A stretch of DNA of 64,000 nucleotides from Mycolicibacter terrae (GCF_010727125.1 NZ_AP022564.1:3472001-3536000); one strand, 5' to 3'. Counted from the stretch's first letter, positions 51,796 through 62,988 are shown. The notes: generated by a model not told the origin, from the sequence alone. A program made the numbers and translations.

Positions 51796-52403
51796 CAGAC
51801 TCCCAGTCCCCGTAGGCAGAACGCCACCAGATGGTCGACATCGGCCCGCTTGGGCTGGGCGGTACCACCCAGGTAGCGCCGCACGGTGGCCAGTGTGCAG
51901 GCGAAAACGGTGTCGGTGTCCCGGCGCGGGTCGGGGCCTCCCAGCGCCGCCACCGGGTCGGTGAGCAGATCGCGCAGCGGGCGGAGGATCTCTGGGAAGG
52001 CCCCGTCGGAGACCCCGGCGGCCGTCAGCTGGGTGCTGGCCGCGCGGCTCATGCTCAACAGGTGCGGGTCGGACACCTGCGCGACGGTACCTCGTATCCA
52101 CCGCTCAACCCGGCGGGCGGGGGTGGCCTCCTTGGCCAGCTGGTGCTGCAGATACGAGACGACGATCGCGACGCCGCGCTCCATCACCGCCTGGAAGAGC
52201 TCGTCCTTGCCGGTGAAGTAGCGGTAGAACGCCTTGTTCGACGATCCGGCCTCGGCGACGATGTCGGAGACCCGCGGCTCGTCGGGCGCCACCCGCTCCA
52301 ACACCGTCACGGCGGCCGCCAGGATGCGCTCCACTTCGGCGGTGGCCTGCTGCTGGCGCAGGTCGAGTGCCCGGTGGACGGCGGCATCGACGCGGGTGGT
52401 CAC
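51795..52403 (-). CDS. TetR family transcriptional regulator
   Basis: 202 residues from a GTG overlapping the fadE stop. HTH with EVERILAAAVTVLERVAPDEPRVSDIVAEAGSSNKAFYRYFTGKDELFQAV pattern at about 17-65; recognition helix near AGSSNKAFYRYF. Sits inside the APH-SDR-ACAD operon, so it may regulate that operon locally. No strong palindrome other than the island motif copy 7 was found upstream of the operon. Confidence 0.9.
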   Translation of the reverse strand: MTTRVDAAVHRALDLRQQQATAEVERILAAAVTVLERVAPDEPRVSDIVAEAGSSNKAFYRYFTGKDELFQAVMERGVAIVVSYLQHQLAKEATPARRVERWIRGTVAQVSDPHLLSMSRAASTQLTAAGVSDGAFPEILRPLRDLLTDPVAALGGPDPRRDTDTVFACTLATVRRYLGGTAQPKRADVDHLVAFCLRGLGV

Positions 52404-53710
52404 GTCGCTGTCCGGGGCAGCGCGGGGATCCGGTCGACCAGATCGCCGTACTTGGCGCGGGCGGCCTCGATCCGGTTGTCCAGGAATTCGCTGGGCCACT
52501 CCGGGTCCTCGGCCTCATAGTCTTTGAGCAGCAGCCGGGCCAGGTTCACCTTGTGCGCCTCGGTGGGCCCGTCGGCCAGCCCGAGCGCCACCCCGCCCAG
52601 CAGCACGTTCGTCAGCGGCAGCTGCTCGGTCAGGCCCATCGCGCCGTGAACCTGAATGGCGCGCAACCCGATCGACTTGAGTACCTGCGACGCCAGGATC
52701 TTGCACACCCCGATCTCGGCGCGAGCCGCGTGCTCGCCCGCGGTGTCGATCAGCCAGGCGGCGTGCAGCACCGTCAACCGGAACGGGATCAGCTCGGCGT
52801 AGGAGTCGGCAATGAACGCCTGCACCAGCTGCTTGTCGGCCAGTGAACTTCCCTGGGTGAAACGGCTTTTCGCGCGGCGGGCCATCATGTCGATGGCGCG
52901 CTGCGCCACCCCGATCGAACGCATGGCATGGTGCAGCCGCCCGCCGGCCAGCCGATTCTGCAGGATCAGGAAGCCCTGTCCCGGCTCCCCGAGAATGGCG
53001 TCGGCAGGTACCCGCACATCGTCGTAGCGCACCAGCGAATGTCCGGCCTCGTGGGGATGCGAACCGACCAGGTGGTGGGTGGCTTCAATGACCAGACCCG
53101 GTGTGCCGGCCGGGATCAGGAAGGTCGACGCGCCCCGGTGCACCGGCACGTCCGGGTCGGTGATGGCCACCACGATGAAGAACGACGCCACCGAAGCGTT
53201 GGAGGAGAAGTATTTTCGCCCGGTGATCACCCACTGGTCACCGTCGCGGACCGCTCGGGTGGTGAACACCCGCGGGTCGGCACCGCCCTGCGGTTCGGTC
53301 ATCGAGAAGCAGGAGAAGATCTCCCCGGACAGCAGCCCGGCCAGATACTTCTCCTTCTGGTCGACGGTGCCGAAGCGGGCCAGGATTTCGGCGTTGCCGG
53401 TGTCGGGGGCCTGGGTGCCGAACACGATCGGCGCCCAGCTGGACCGGCCCAGGATCTCGTTGATCAGGGTCAGCTTGACCGCACCGAAGCCCTGCCCGCC
53501 GAGCTCGGGTCCCAGATGCGGGGCCCACAGCCCCTGCTCGCGCACCCGGTCCTTGAGGGGGTCGACGATCCGGCGCCGCTCGTCATCCAGCGGCAGGTAT
53601 TCGCAGCCGGGGAACAGCACCTCCAGCGGTTCCACCTCGTCGCGGACGAAAGCCCGGATCCAGTCCAGTTTCGCCTCGAACTGTTCTTCGGTGGAGAAAT
53701 CCCATGCCAT
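52400..53710 (-). CDS. acyl-CoA dehydrogenase family protein, ACAD10/11-LvaC-like (phospho-elimination candidate)
   Basis: 436 residues from the ATG at 53710 with a GAGGAG site. Long N-terminal helix domain (FEAKLDWIRAFVRDEVEPLE), flavin motif CFSMTEPQGGADPRVFTT (~160-178), C-terminal IQVHGAMGLTEQLPLTNVLLGGVALGLADGPTEAHKVNLARLLL. The LADGPTEAH ending is the ACAD10/11 signature in place of YEGTSEI. With the APH kinase and SDR of the same operon it matches the scheme in which a 4-phosphoacyl-CoA loses phosphate to give an enoyl-CoA. Overlaps the TetR start by 4 bases. Confidence 0.88.
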   Translation of the reverse strand: MAWDFSTEEQFEAKLDWIRAFVRDEVEPLEVLFPGCEYLPLDDERRRIVDPLKDRVREQGLWAPHLGPELGGQGFGAVKLTLINEILGRSSWAPIVFGTQAPDTGNAEILARFGTVDQKEKYLAGLLSGEIFSCFSMTEPQGGADPRVFTTRAVRDGDQWVITGRKYFSSNASVASFFIVVAITDPDVPVHRGASTFLIPAGTPGLVIEATHHLVGSHPHEAGHSLVRYDDVRVPADAILGEPGQGFLILQNRLAGGRLHHAMRSIGVAQRAIDMMARRAKSRFTQGSSLADKQLVQAFIADSYAELIPFRLTVLHAAWLIDTAGEHAARAEIGVCKILASQVLKSIGLRAIQVHGAMGLTEQLPLTNVLLGGVALGLADGPTEAHKVNLARLLLKDYEAEDPEWPSEFLDNRIEAARAKYGDLVDRIPALPRTAT

Positions 53711-53741
53711 CTGTAGCTCCTCTCGGCGATCGATCGGGTGA

Positions 53742-54500
53742 TCAGGACGGGCCGCCGTCGACCCGCAGGATCGAGCCGGTCGTGTAGCTGGAGGCATCCG
53801 ACATCAAAAACAGTGCCGCCCCGACGATCTCGCGTGGCTCCCCGGCGCGTCGCAGCGCGAAGTTCCCGAACGCATTCGCCACGTCGAAGTTCCATGCCTT
53901 GCTGATGTCGGTCAGGAACGGCCCGGGCATCAAGGTGTTCACCCGCACCGTCGGCCCGTACGCGTGGGCCAGCGCCTCGGTCATGACGTTGAGCCCGGCC
54001 TTGGACGCCGCGTAGGGGATGAACGACGGTTGCGGGCGCAGCGAGCCGTGGGTGCTGACGTTGATGATCGATCCCCGGCCGGCGGCCACCATCCGTTCAC
54101 CGATCAGCGCCGACAGCCGGAAGGGTCCCTTGAGGTTGAGGCCGACCACCGCGTCGAACATCTTCTCGGTGACGTCGGTCTGCTTGTCATACACCGGCGA
54201 CATGCCGGCATTGTTCACCAGCACGTCGACCCGGCCGAACCGCTGATAAGCGGCATCGACCAGCCCGTCGAGCTGATCCCAGCGCCCGACGTGCACGGCG
54301 TACGGCATTGCGGCGCGCCCGGTTTCGGCTTCGATCTGCGCGGCCGCGGCCTGGCAGGCGTCGAGTTTGCGGCTGGCGATCACCACGTCGGCGCCGCAGT
54401 GGGCGGCCGCCAGCGCCATCTCCCGGCCCAGGCCGCGGCTGCCGCCGGTGACCAGCACCACCCGGTCGGTCAGATCGAACAACTCGTCGGCATAGGTCAT
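53742..54500 (-). CDS. short-chain dehydrogenase/reductase (LvaD-like by context)
   Basis: 252 residues from the ATG at 54500. TGGSRGLGREMALAAAHCGADVVIASRK (NAD(P) motif, ~17-44), NNAGMSP, catalytic Ser in INVSTHGSLRP and YAASK, C-terminal GSILRVDGGPS. Between the APH kinase (1 base upstream) and the ACAD (31 bases downstream). In levulinate-type operons the SDR interconverts a 4-keto and 4-hydroxyacyl-CoA; the assignment here rests on that gene order. Confidence 0.9.
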   Translation of the reverse strand: MTYADELFDLTDRVVLVTGGSRGLGREMALAAAHCGADVVIASRKLDACQAAAAQIEAETGRAAMPYAVHVGRWDQLDGLVDAAYQRFGRVDVLVNNAGMSPVYDKQTDVTEKMFDAVVGLNLKGPFRLSALIGERMVAAGRGSIINVSTHGSLRPQPSFIPYAASKAGLNVMTEALAHAYGPTVRVNTLMPGPFLTDISKAWNFDVANAFGNFALRRAGEPREIVGAALFLMSDASSYTTGSILRVDGGPS

Positions 54501-54501
54501 G

Positions 54502-55557
54502 TCAACTACTCCTCGCGGGCAGCGAGCGGGCCAGTTCGGCCGCGGTCGCAATCAGCTGCGGGATCATCGGGCCCATCGCGGCGGCGATCTTCGGGTCGAC
54601 CCGGTCACCGGTGACCGACGCCGCATAGGTCTTCTCCAGCACGATCCCGAGCTTCCAGTTGGCCAGCACCAGGTAGTAGTCGATGTTCTCCGTCGACAGT
54701 CCGCTCACCTGCTCGTAGCGTTGCAGCAGCTCGGTGCGGGTCGGCATTCCGGCCAGGTCGGCGTAGTAGCCCTGGGTGCGCGGATTCTCCCCGTCATAGC
54801 CGAGCAGTGCCCAGGCCAGGTCCAGCAGCGGGTCGCCGATGGTGGTCATCTCCCAGTCGATGATCGCGACCAGTTTCGCCGGGGCGCCGTGCGCATACAT
54901 CACATTGGCGAACTGGTAGTCGCCGTGCATGATGCCCGGTCGGTAGTGCTCGGGACGGTTGCGCCGCAGCCACTCCGACGCGTCGTCCAGGCCGGGGAGG
55001 TCGCGTACCCGGTAGCTGTCCAGGAACGCCAGCCAGCGGTCGACCTGGCGCTCGTGGAATCCGTCCGGGCGCCCGAACCCTTCGAGTCCGCGGGCACGCC
55101 AGTCCACCCGGCCCAGGCGGGCGGCGCCCTCGACCAACTCGAAGGCCAGGCCGCGGCGGGCGGTCAGGTCCGCGTCGAACGGGGCGGGCCAGGCGTTGCC
55201 GGTCGAGTTCCAGCCGTCCACCTCCGCCATCACGTAGAACGGCATGCCGAGCAGGTCGCCGTCGTCGTCGGCGGCGATCAGCTCCGCGTGCGGGACGTCG
55301 GTTCCGGCCAGCGCCCGTACCAGTCGGATCTCGCGGCGCAGCCCGTCGATGCGGGCGGCGTCCGCGCGGGCGCCCGGCATCCGCAGCACCATCGTGGCGT
55401 CGCCGCGGCGCAGCCGGTAGAGGGTGTTCTGTGAACCGCCGGTCAGCGGTTCCGGTACCGGCAGCTCGCCGTGGCCGGGCGAGCCGGGTGCGGCGTTGGC
55501 GTCGAGCCAGCGCCCCAGCGCCGCCGCGTCGAGCCGGGAATCCTGCGCACCACCCAT
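54502..55557 (-). CDS. APH-fold phosphotransferase, LvaA/ACAD10-11 kinase-domain-like (4-hydroxyacyl-CoA kinase candidate)
   Basis: 351 residues from the ATG at 55557 (AGAGG 8 bases upstream); a GTG lies 3 codons earlier. Brenner motif HGDYQFAN at 211-218, metal-ligand IDWEMTTIGDPLLDL at 233-247, N-lobe TGGSQNTLYRLR and VLRMPGA. Same fold as bacterial LvaA, which phosphorylates 4-hydroxyacyl-CoA. It heads an operon with an SDR and an ACAD10/11-like dehydrogenase, the same three activities that act in 4-hydroxyacid catabolism. An island operator is 26 bases upstream. Confidence 0.88.
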   Translation of the reverse strand: MGGAQDSRLDAAALGRWLDANAAPGSPGHGELPVPEPLTGGSQNTLYRLRRGDATMVLRMPGARADAARIDGLRREIRLVRALAGTDVPHAELIAADDDGDLLGMPFYVMAEVDGWNSTGNAWPAPFDADLTARRGLAFELVEGAARLGRVDWRARGLEGFGRPDGFHERQVDRWLAFLDSYRVRDLPGLDDASEWLRRNRPEHYRPGIMHGDYQFANVMYAHGAPAKLVAIIDWEMTTIGDPLLDLAWALLGYDGENPRTQGYYADLAGMPTRTELLQRYEQVSGLSTENIDYYLVLANWKLGIVLEKTYAASVTGDRVDPKIAAAMGPMIPQLIATAAELARSLPARSS

Positions 55558-55583
55558 GGCCTGCACCTCTCAGTCTCCGCATG

Positions 55584-55598
55584 GAGAATATCGTTCTC
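55584..55598. promoter_or_regulatory. island operator motif, copy 7
   Basis: GAGAAT-ATC-GTTCTC, extended to GGAGAAT/GTTCTCC. It lies between the APH kinase start (55557) and the end of the ferredoxin-reductase gene (55654). Inner base pair is T/G, otherwise a full match. Confidence 0.55.
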
Positions 55599-55653
55599 CG
55601 CGGAAGAGGAGGGGTTTTCGGTTCTTTTACCGCGCCGGCGAGGCGCTCCGGCG

Positions 55654-56841
55654 CTAGGAACCCAGGACCTCGGAGATCGGGGCGCCGGTGGCGATCTTGC
55701 CCCGCGCCCCCATCACTTTGCCGGGCCGGCCGGCGCCGACGACCCCGACCACCACGCCGTCGCGCTCGTAGTACGCCAGGAACTTGTGGCCGTCGTCTTC
55801 AACCAGATGCACGGTGTCGGTGGCCCGCGGCTCGCCCAGGCACTGGATTTTGAGGTCGTACTGATCGCTCCAGAAGTACGGCGGCACCGCCACGTCATGC
55901 AGCGACTCCCGGCCCAACATGGCCGGCACCATGACCCGCACCTGGGTGACGACATTGCTCCAGTGCTCCACCCGGGCCTCATGCCCGCCGCGGCCGCGCC
56001 AGAACGCCACATCGCCGACGGACCACACGTTCGGCGCGCTGGTGCGCCCGGTCAGATCGCAGAGCACGCCGTTATCCCGCCCGTACAAGTCGACGCCACA
56101 GCCGTCCAGCCACTCGGTGGCCGGCCGGGATCCCACGCCCAGCACCACCAGGTCGGCGGCCAGCTCGGCGCCGTCAGCGAGCACCACGGTCTCGACGTGG
56201 CCTTCGCCGCGGACCTCGGCCACCCCGATGCCGCTGCGGACGTCGACACCGTTGGCCCGGTGCAGCCGTGCGACCAGCTCGCCGATCTGCTCTCCGAGCA
56301 CCGCGGCCAGCGGGGTGGGTTGCGGCTCCACCAGAACCACGTCCACGCCCAGCCTGCGCAGGCTGGCCGCCGCTTCGCAGCCGATGAAGCCGGCGCCGAT
56401 CACCACCGCACGCCGAGCCGCGGCCGCGTCCCCGCGCAGCACCAGGCTGTCCTCGAACGAGCGGACCACCCGGATGCCGTTCAGGTCTCCGAGGCTGGGG
56501 AGACGCCGCGGCACCAGCCCGGTAGCGATGACGAGCTGGTCATAGGGCAGCACGGTGCCGTCGGCCAGCGTCACCGTCTGCGCTGCGGTGTCGACACCGC
56601 GGGCGCCGCAGCCCAGCCGCAGGTCGATGTCGCGCGAGGCGTAGAACTCCGGCGGTTCCAGCGTGGTGTCGTCGCGTTCGCCGCGCAGCACGTCTTTGGT
56701 CAGCGGCGGCCGGTCATAGGGCGGGCGGGTCTCGTCGGAGACGATGGTGATCGGCCCGGCGTACTCCTCGCGCCGCAGTTCCTCGGCGGTGCGCACGGCC
56801 GCGAGGCCGCCGCCCACGATGACGATCCCGTGTTCGGGCAC
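55654..56841 (-). CDS. FAD-dependent ferredoxin/rubredoxin reductase (Rv0688-like)
   Basis: 395 residues. FAD motif IVIVGGGLAAVRTAEELRR (4-22), ISDE/RPPYDRPPLTKDVLRGE, NAD motif RAVVIGAGFIGCEAAASLRRLGVDVVLVE (~144-172) and the NVWSVGDVAFW segment for the second FAD contact. A pyridine-nucleotide disulphide-fold reductase of the BphA4/TerPD type that passes electrons from NAD(P)H to a ferredoxin, often for P450s. Located 34 bases after the mycofactocin SDR, as in M. tuberculosis. Confidence 0.92.
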   Translation of the reverse strand: MPEHGIVIVGGGLAAVRTAEELRREEYAGPITIVSDETRPPYDRPPLTKDVLRGERDDTTLEPPEFYASRDIDLRLGCGARGVDTAAQTVTLADGTVLPYDQLVIATGLVPRRLPSLGDLNGIRVVRSFEDSLVLRGDAAAARRAVVIGAGFIGCEAAASLRRLGVDVVLVEPQPTPLAAVLGEQIGELVARLHRANGVDVRSGIGVAEVRGEGHVETVVLADGAELAADLVVLGVGSRPATEWLDGCGVDLYGRDNGVLCDLTGRTSAPNVWSVGDVAFWRGRGGHEARVEHWSNVVTQVRVMVPAMLGRESLHDVAVPPYFWSDQYDLKIQCLGEPRATDTVHLVEDDGHKFLAYYERDGVVVGVVGAGRPGKVMGARGKIATGAPISEVLGS

Positions 56842-56875
56842 GTCGATCCCCCCCGTTGTGGTCCCAGCAGAGCGC

Positions 56876-57715
<840 letters not shown>

Positions 57716-57729
57716 CTAGCAGCTGAAAC

Positions 57730-57743
57730 TGGAACGTGTTCTA
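57730..57743. promoter_or_regulatory. KstR-type operator upstream of the mycofactocin SDR
   Basis: TGGAACGTGTTCTA fits the KstR consensus TnnAACnnGTTnnA exactly. It lies 24 bases before the SDR start, in the gap between the SHOCT protein and the SDR. Confidence 0.7.
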
Positions 57744-57758
57744 CTGCCGGTGAACCTT

Positions 57759-58562
57759 TCACAACTCAGCGATGATCTGCCGGCGTTTCTGCGCGTATTC
57801 CTCGTCGGTGAGGACGCCCTGTTTGCGCAAGGCGTCCAATTCCTGCAGGCGTTCCCCGGCAGACCGCGTCTGGACGGCCTCCTGGGCCGGCGCCCCGGCG
57901 CTCTGCTCGGCGGCCCGCCTGACCACCGCGGCCACCTGCTGGCGCACCGCCGGGTTGGAGCGGATGTCGATCGTGCCCTGCACCGGTATGCCGTTGGCCC
58001 GCAGGATCTGGAAAATCTCCATCAGCGGCCCGTCCTGGCCGGCCAGGTCATAGGTCTGGTTGTCCTCGGCGAGGGTGAACCGGGCGGGCGCCGTACCGCT
58101 CAGCAGAGCACTGCGCTGCCAGTCGATCCGGTAGCTATTTGTGGTGGGGTCGACGAGGACGGCCAGCTTGCGCCCGGAGATCAGCGGCATGCGGGTCACC
58201 GAGGCGATCACCCGGTCCTGGGTGTCGAAGGGCGCCAGGCCCGCTCCCTCGATATGCAGGTCGAGTTTGACCAGCGGTTGGTCGTTGATCCGGGTGCCGG
58301 TCTCGTGAATACCGGTCACCTGCGCCAGGGCCAGCACGCCGTTTTGCTCCAGGAAGCGGGTCTTGGCCGCCGACTTCGTACCGAAGTCGGTCAACACCAA
58401 CGCGACCAGGACGTCGCAGAACGTGACCAGCAGCCCGGTGTAGAACATCCATTTCAGGTCCGCCTGCTGCCCGGTCGCGAAGAACACGACCAGGAAGATC
58501 GGCCCGACCAGGCCGCCGAAGCCCAGCACCATGGCCTGGGCTTTGACGTAGCGCCACAACAT
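57759..58562 (-). CDS. membrane protein with C-terminal SHOCT domain (Rv0686-like position)
   Basis: 267 residues from the ATG at 58562 (GTG at 58571 possible; the frame is open to 58613, which is inside the tuf terminator and unlikely). Two membrane segments at about 11-28 and 33-55, a soluble beta-rich middle, and a C-terminal SHOCT motif (ERLQELDALRKQGVLTDEEYAQKRRQII). SHOCT domains usually end membrane or oligomeric proteins of unknown role. Separated from tuf by its terminator, so it probably has its own promoter. Confidence 0.82.
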   Translation of the reverse strand: MLWRYVKAQAMVLGFGGLVGPIFLVVFFATGQQADLKWMFYTGLLVTFCDVLVALVLTDFGTKSAAKTRFLEQNGVLALAQVTGIHETGTRINDQPLVKLDLHIEGAGLAPFDTQDRVIASVTRMPLISGRKLAVLVDPTTNSYRIDWQRSALLSGTAPARFTLAEDNQTYDLAGQDGPLMEIFQILRANGIPVQGTIDIRSNPAVRQQVAAVVRRAAEQSAGAPAQEAVQTRSAGERLQELDALRKQGVLTDEEYAQKRRQIIAEL

Positions 58563-58601
58563 GTGCGACACACTAGCGCCGGTCACCCGGCGAGCAAACG
58601 C

Positions 58602-58632
58602 AAAAACCCCCATTCCACACGGGAAAGGGGGT
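58602..58632 (-). terminator. Rho-independent terminator of the ribosomal/EF operon
   Basis: On the minus strand, a stem CCCCC...GGGGG (58607-58611 with 58627-58631), extended internally by TTCC/GGAA, followed by a run of five U. Lies 47-77 bases after the tuf stop. Confidence 0.8.
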
Positions 58633-58645
58633 CTTCGCTGGGGCG

Positions 58646-58663
58646 CCTCCCGCTTGCGGGAGG
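58646..58663 (-). terminator. second hairpin after tuf
   Basis: CCTCCCGC-TT-GCGGGAGG, perfect 8-bp arms, 15 bases after the tuf stop and just before the U-rich terminator; tandem terminators are plausible. Confidence 0.55.
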
Positions 58664-58678
58664 CTGGTCGTACAGGTA

Positions 58679-59869
<1,191 letters not shown>

Positions 59870-59958
59870 TTCTTGTCCTCCTGGACTTGTTGGTGCTGGG
59901 TTACAGCAGGATTGATCTTTTTAGTTTGTGCCACCGTAGCGGCACGGGCAGATGGTGC

Positions 59959-62061
59959 TTATTCGCCCGTCGCCTTCGCGATAATCTCCTTCGCCACCTG
60001 CGCCGGCACTTCGGCGTAGGAGTCGAACACCATGGAGTAGTTCGCCCGGCCCTGGGTCTTCGACCGGAGGTCTCCGACGTAGCCGAACATCTCCGACAGC
60101 GGAACCTGCGCCTTGACGACACGCGCACCGCTGCGCTCCTCCATGGCCTGGATCTGACCACGGCGGGAGTTCAGGTCGCCGATCACATCGCCCATGTAGT
60201 CCTCGGGCGTGGTGACCTCGACGGCCATGATCGGTTCCAGGATCACCGGCTGCGCTGCTGCGGCAGCCTTCTTCAGCGCCTGCGAGCCGGCCACCTTGAA
60301 GGCCATCTCGGAGGAGTCGACGTCGTGGTACTGACCGTCGAGCAGGGTGACCTTCAGGTTGACCAGCGGGTAGCCGGCCAGCACGCCGTACTGCATGGCG
60401 TCCTGGGCGCCGGCGTCCACCGCCGGGATGTACTCGCGGGGCACCCGGCCACCGGTGACCTTGTTCTCGAACTCGTAGGTCGCGCCGTCCTCGCCGGTGA
60501 ACGGCTCGAGGCTGATCAGGACCTTGGCGAACTGACCCGAGCCACCCGTCTGCTTCTTGTGGGTGTACTCGACCTTCTCCACCGTGCGCTTGATGGTCTC
60601 CTTGTAGGCCACCTGCGGCTTACCGACGTTGGCCTCGACCTTGAACTCGCGGCGCATCCGGTCCACCAGGATGTCCAGGTGCAACTCACCCATCCCGCCG
60701 ATCACGGTCTGGCCGGTCTCGGAGTCCAGGTGCACCTTGAAGGTCGGGTCTTCCTCGGCCAGCTTCTGGATCGCCAGGCCCAGCTTCTCCTGGTCGCTCT
60801 TGGTCTTCGGCTCGATGGCGACCTCGATGACCGGGGCCGGGAACGTCATCGACTCCAGCACGATCTGCTTGTTCGGGTCGCACAGCGTGTCGCCGGTGGT
60901 GGTGTCCTTGAGGCCGATCACCGCGTAGATGTGGCCGGCGGAGACCGATTCGACCGGGTTCTCCTTGTTGGAGTGCATCTGGAACAGCTTGCCCAGCCGC
61001 TCCTTCTTGCCCTTGGTCGAGTTGATCACCTGGGCGCCGGACTCCACCTTGCCGGAGTACACCCGCACGTAGGTCAGCTTGCCGAAGAACGGGTGCACCG
61101 CGATCTTGAAGGCCAGCGCCGAGAACGGCTCGTCGATGCTGGGCTTGCGGCTGATGACCTCGTCTTCTTTGCCGGGCACGTGGCCCTGCACCGACTCGAC
61201 GTCCAGCGGCGACGGCAGGTAGTCGATCACGGCGTCCAGCATCGGCTGGACACCCTTGTTCTTGAACGCGCTGCCGCACAGCACCGGGTACAGCTCCGAA
61301 GAGACCGTCAGCTTGCGGATACCGGCCTTGATCTCCTCGACCGAGAGCTCCTCGCCGCCGAAGTACTTCTCCAGCAGCGCCTCGTCGGTCTCGGCGACGG
61401 CCTCCAGCAGGGCGGTCCGGTACTCGGCAGCCTTGTCGGCCAGGTCGGCCGGGATCTCGATGGTCTCGTAGGTCTCACCGAGCTTGGTCTCACCGCGCCA
61501 GACCTTGGCGTTCATCTCGACCAGGTCGACGATGCCCTCGAAGTCGTTCTCCGCGCCGATCGGCAGCTGGATGACAAGGGGAGTCGCACCCAGCCTTTCC
61601 TTGATGGTGCGCACGGTGAAGTAGAAGTCCGCGCCCAGCTTGTCCATCTTGTTGACGAAGCAGATCCGGGGCACGTCGTACTTGTCGGCCTGCCGCCACA
61701 CCTGCTCGGACTGCGGCTCGACGCCCTCCTTGCCGTCGAACACGGCTACCGCACCGTCGAGGACACGCAGGGACCGCTCCACCTCGACGGTGAAGTCGAC
61801 GTGGCCCGGGGTGTCGATGATGTTGATCTGGTTGTTGTTCCAGAAGCAGGTCACCGCGGCCGAGGTGATGGTGATGCCGCGCTCCTGCTCCTGCTCCATC
61901 CAGTCGGTGGTCGAGGCGCCGTCGTGCGTTTCACCGATCTTGTAATTGACACCGGTGTAGTACAGGATCCGCTCGGTCGTCGTCGTCTTGCCGGCATCGA
62001 TGTGCGCCATGATGCCGATGTTGCGGACCTTGTTCAGGTCGGTGAGCACGTCCTGTGCCAC
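59959..62061 (-). CDS. fusA: elongation factor G
   Basis: 700 residues from [22 protein letters not shown] (~18-36), [27 protein letters not shown] (~84-110), [10 protein letters not shown] (NKxD) and the domain III-V motifs ([45 protein letters not shown]). Catalyses translocation and, with RRF, recycling. Fusidic-acid regions look normal; 82 bases after rpsG. The gap before it contains only short GC-rich inverted repeats. Confidence 0.99.
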   Translation of the reverse strand: MAQDVLTDLNKVRNIGIMAHIDAGKTTTTERILYYTGVNYKIGETHDGASTTDWMEQEQERGITITSAAVTCFWNNNQINIIDTPGHVDFTVEVERSLRVLDGAVAVFDGKEGVEPQSEQVWRQADKYDVPRICFVNKMDKLGADFYFTVRTIKERLGATPLVIQLPIGAENDFEGIVDLVEMNAKVWRGETKLGETYETIEIPADLADKAAEYRTALLEAVAETDEALLEKYFGGEELSVEEIKAGIRKLTVSSELYPVLCGSAFKNKGVQPMLDAVIDYLPSPLDVESVQGHVPGKEDEVISRKPSIDEPFSALAFKIAVHPFFGKLTYVRVYSGKVESGAQVINSTKGKKERLGKLFQMHSNKENPVESVSAGHIYAVIGLKDTTTGDTLCDPNKQIVLESMTFPAPVIEVAIEPKTKSDQEKLGLAIQKLAEEDPTFKVHLDSETGQTVIGGMGELHLDILVDRMRREFKVEANVGKPQVAYKETIKRTVEKVEYTHKKQTGGSGQFAKVLISLEPFTGEDGATYEFENKVTGGRVPREYIPAVDAGAQDAMQYGVLAGYPLVNLKVTLLDGQYHDVDSSEMAFKVAGSQALKKAAAAAQPVILEPIMAVEVTTPEDYMGDVIGDLNSRRGQIQAMEERSGARVVKAQVPLSEMFGYVGDLRSKTQGRANYSMVFDSYAEVPAQVAKEIIAKATGE

Positions 62062-62143
62062 AGCAGTCTTCCCACTCTTTCGATAACTTCAATTGCTTGT
62101 CTTGCCATCGCCCGGGCCGGGTCCGGTGGCTACACCGGCAAGA

Positions 62144-62614
62144 TCACCAGCGGTAGTGCGCGAAGGCCCGGTTCGCCTCGGCCATCTTGTGGGTGTCCTC
62201 ACGGCGCTTCACCGCGGCACCCAGCCCGTTGCTGGCATCGAGGATCTCGTTGGCGAGACGCTCGACCATGGTCTTCTCGCGACGGGCCTTGGAGAAGCTG
62301 ACCAGCCAACGCAGGGCCAGCGTGGTGGAGCGCTCGGGGCGCACCTCGACCGGTACCTGGTAGGTGGCGCCACCGACACGGCGGCTGCGCACCTCGAGGG
62401 CCGGCTTGACGTTGTCCAGCGCACGCTTGAGCGTCACGACCGGGTCGGTGCCGGTCTTGTCGCGAGCCTGCTCCAGCGCGCCGTAGACGATGCGCTCGGC
62501 CAGCGACTTCTTGCCGTCCAGCAGCACCTTGTTGACCAGCTGGGTGACCAGCTGCGACCCGTAGACCGGGTCGGAGACCAGGGGACGCTTCGGTGCGGGA
62601 CCCTTGCGCGGCAT
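62144..62614 (-). CDS. rpsG: 30S ribosomal protein S7
   Basis: 156 residues from the ATG at 62614, exactly the bacterial S7 length. [36 protein letters not shown], the 16S-rRNA binding helices ([42 protein letters not shown]) and C-terminal AFAHYRW are all typical. Shares one base with the rpsL stop (TGATG). S7 often feeds back on its operon in other bacteria; no leader structure was identified here. Confidence 0.98.
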   Translation of the reverse strand: MPRKGPAPKRPLVSDPVYGSQLVTQLVNKVLLDGKKSLAERIVYGALEQARDKTGTDPVVTLKRALDNVKPALEVRSRRVGGATYQVPVEVRPERSTTLALRWLVSFSKARREKTMVERLANEILDASNGLGAAVKRREDTHKMAEANRAFAHYRW

Positions 62615-62988
62615 CAGCTCTTCTCCTTCTTGGCGCCGTAGCGGCTGCGGGCCTGCTTGCGGCCCTTGACCCCCTGGGTGTCCAGCGAGCCGCGGATGAT
62701 CTTGTAGCGCACACCCGGCAGGTCCTTCACCCGGCCACCACGCACCAGCACCATCGAGTGCTCCTGCAGGTTGTGGCCCTCGCCCGGGATGTAGGCGGTC
62801 ACCTCGACCTGGCTGGTCAGCTTGACGCGGGCCACCTTGCGAAGCGCCGAGTTCGGCTTCTTCGGGGTGGTGGTGTACACGCGAGTGCACACGCCACGAC
62901 GCTGCGGGCTGCCCTTGAGGGCCGCGGTCTTGACCTTGGCGACCTTGTCGCGGCGGCCCTTGCGGACCAGCTGCTGAATGGTTGGCAT
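62614..62988 (-). CDS. rpsL: 30S ribosomal protein S12
   Basis: 124 residues. [12 protein letters not shown]..., [18 protein letters not shown] and [16 protein letters not shown] are canonical. Residues 43 and 88, where streptomycin-resistance substitutions arise, are both Lys, the wild-type state. First gene of the operon; its promoter is expected in the 254-base gap 62989-63242, downstream of the TetR gene. Confidence 0.99.

Noticed and set aside
59928..59945. Hairpin GTGCC-N8-GGCAC in the fusA-tuf gap as a terminator
   Set aside because: It is followed by an A-rich, not a U-rich, stretch and tuf is normally cotranscribed; left as an uncertain element.
59887..62301. Very long open frame (~800 codons) on the plus strand opposite fusA/tuf
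   Set aside because: It is the antisense of fusA in a high-GC third-position frame, dominated by Leu/Asp/Val/Gly repeats and lacking any domain.
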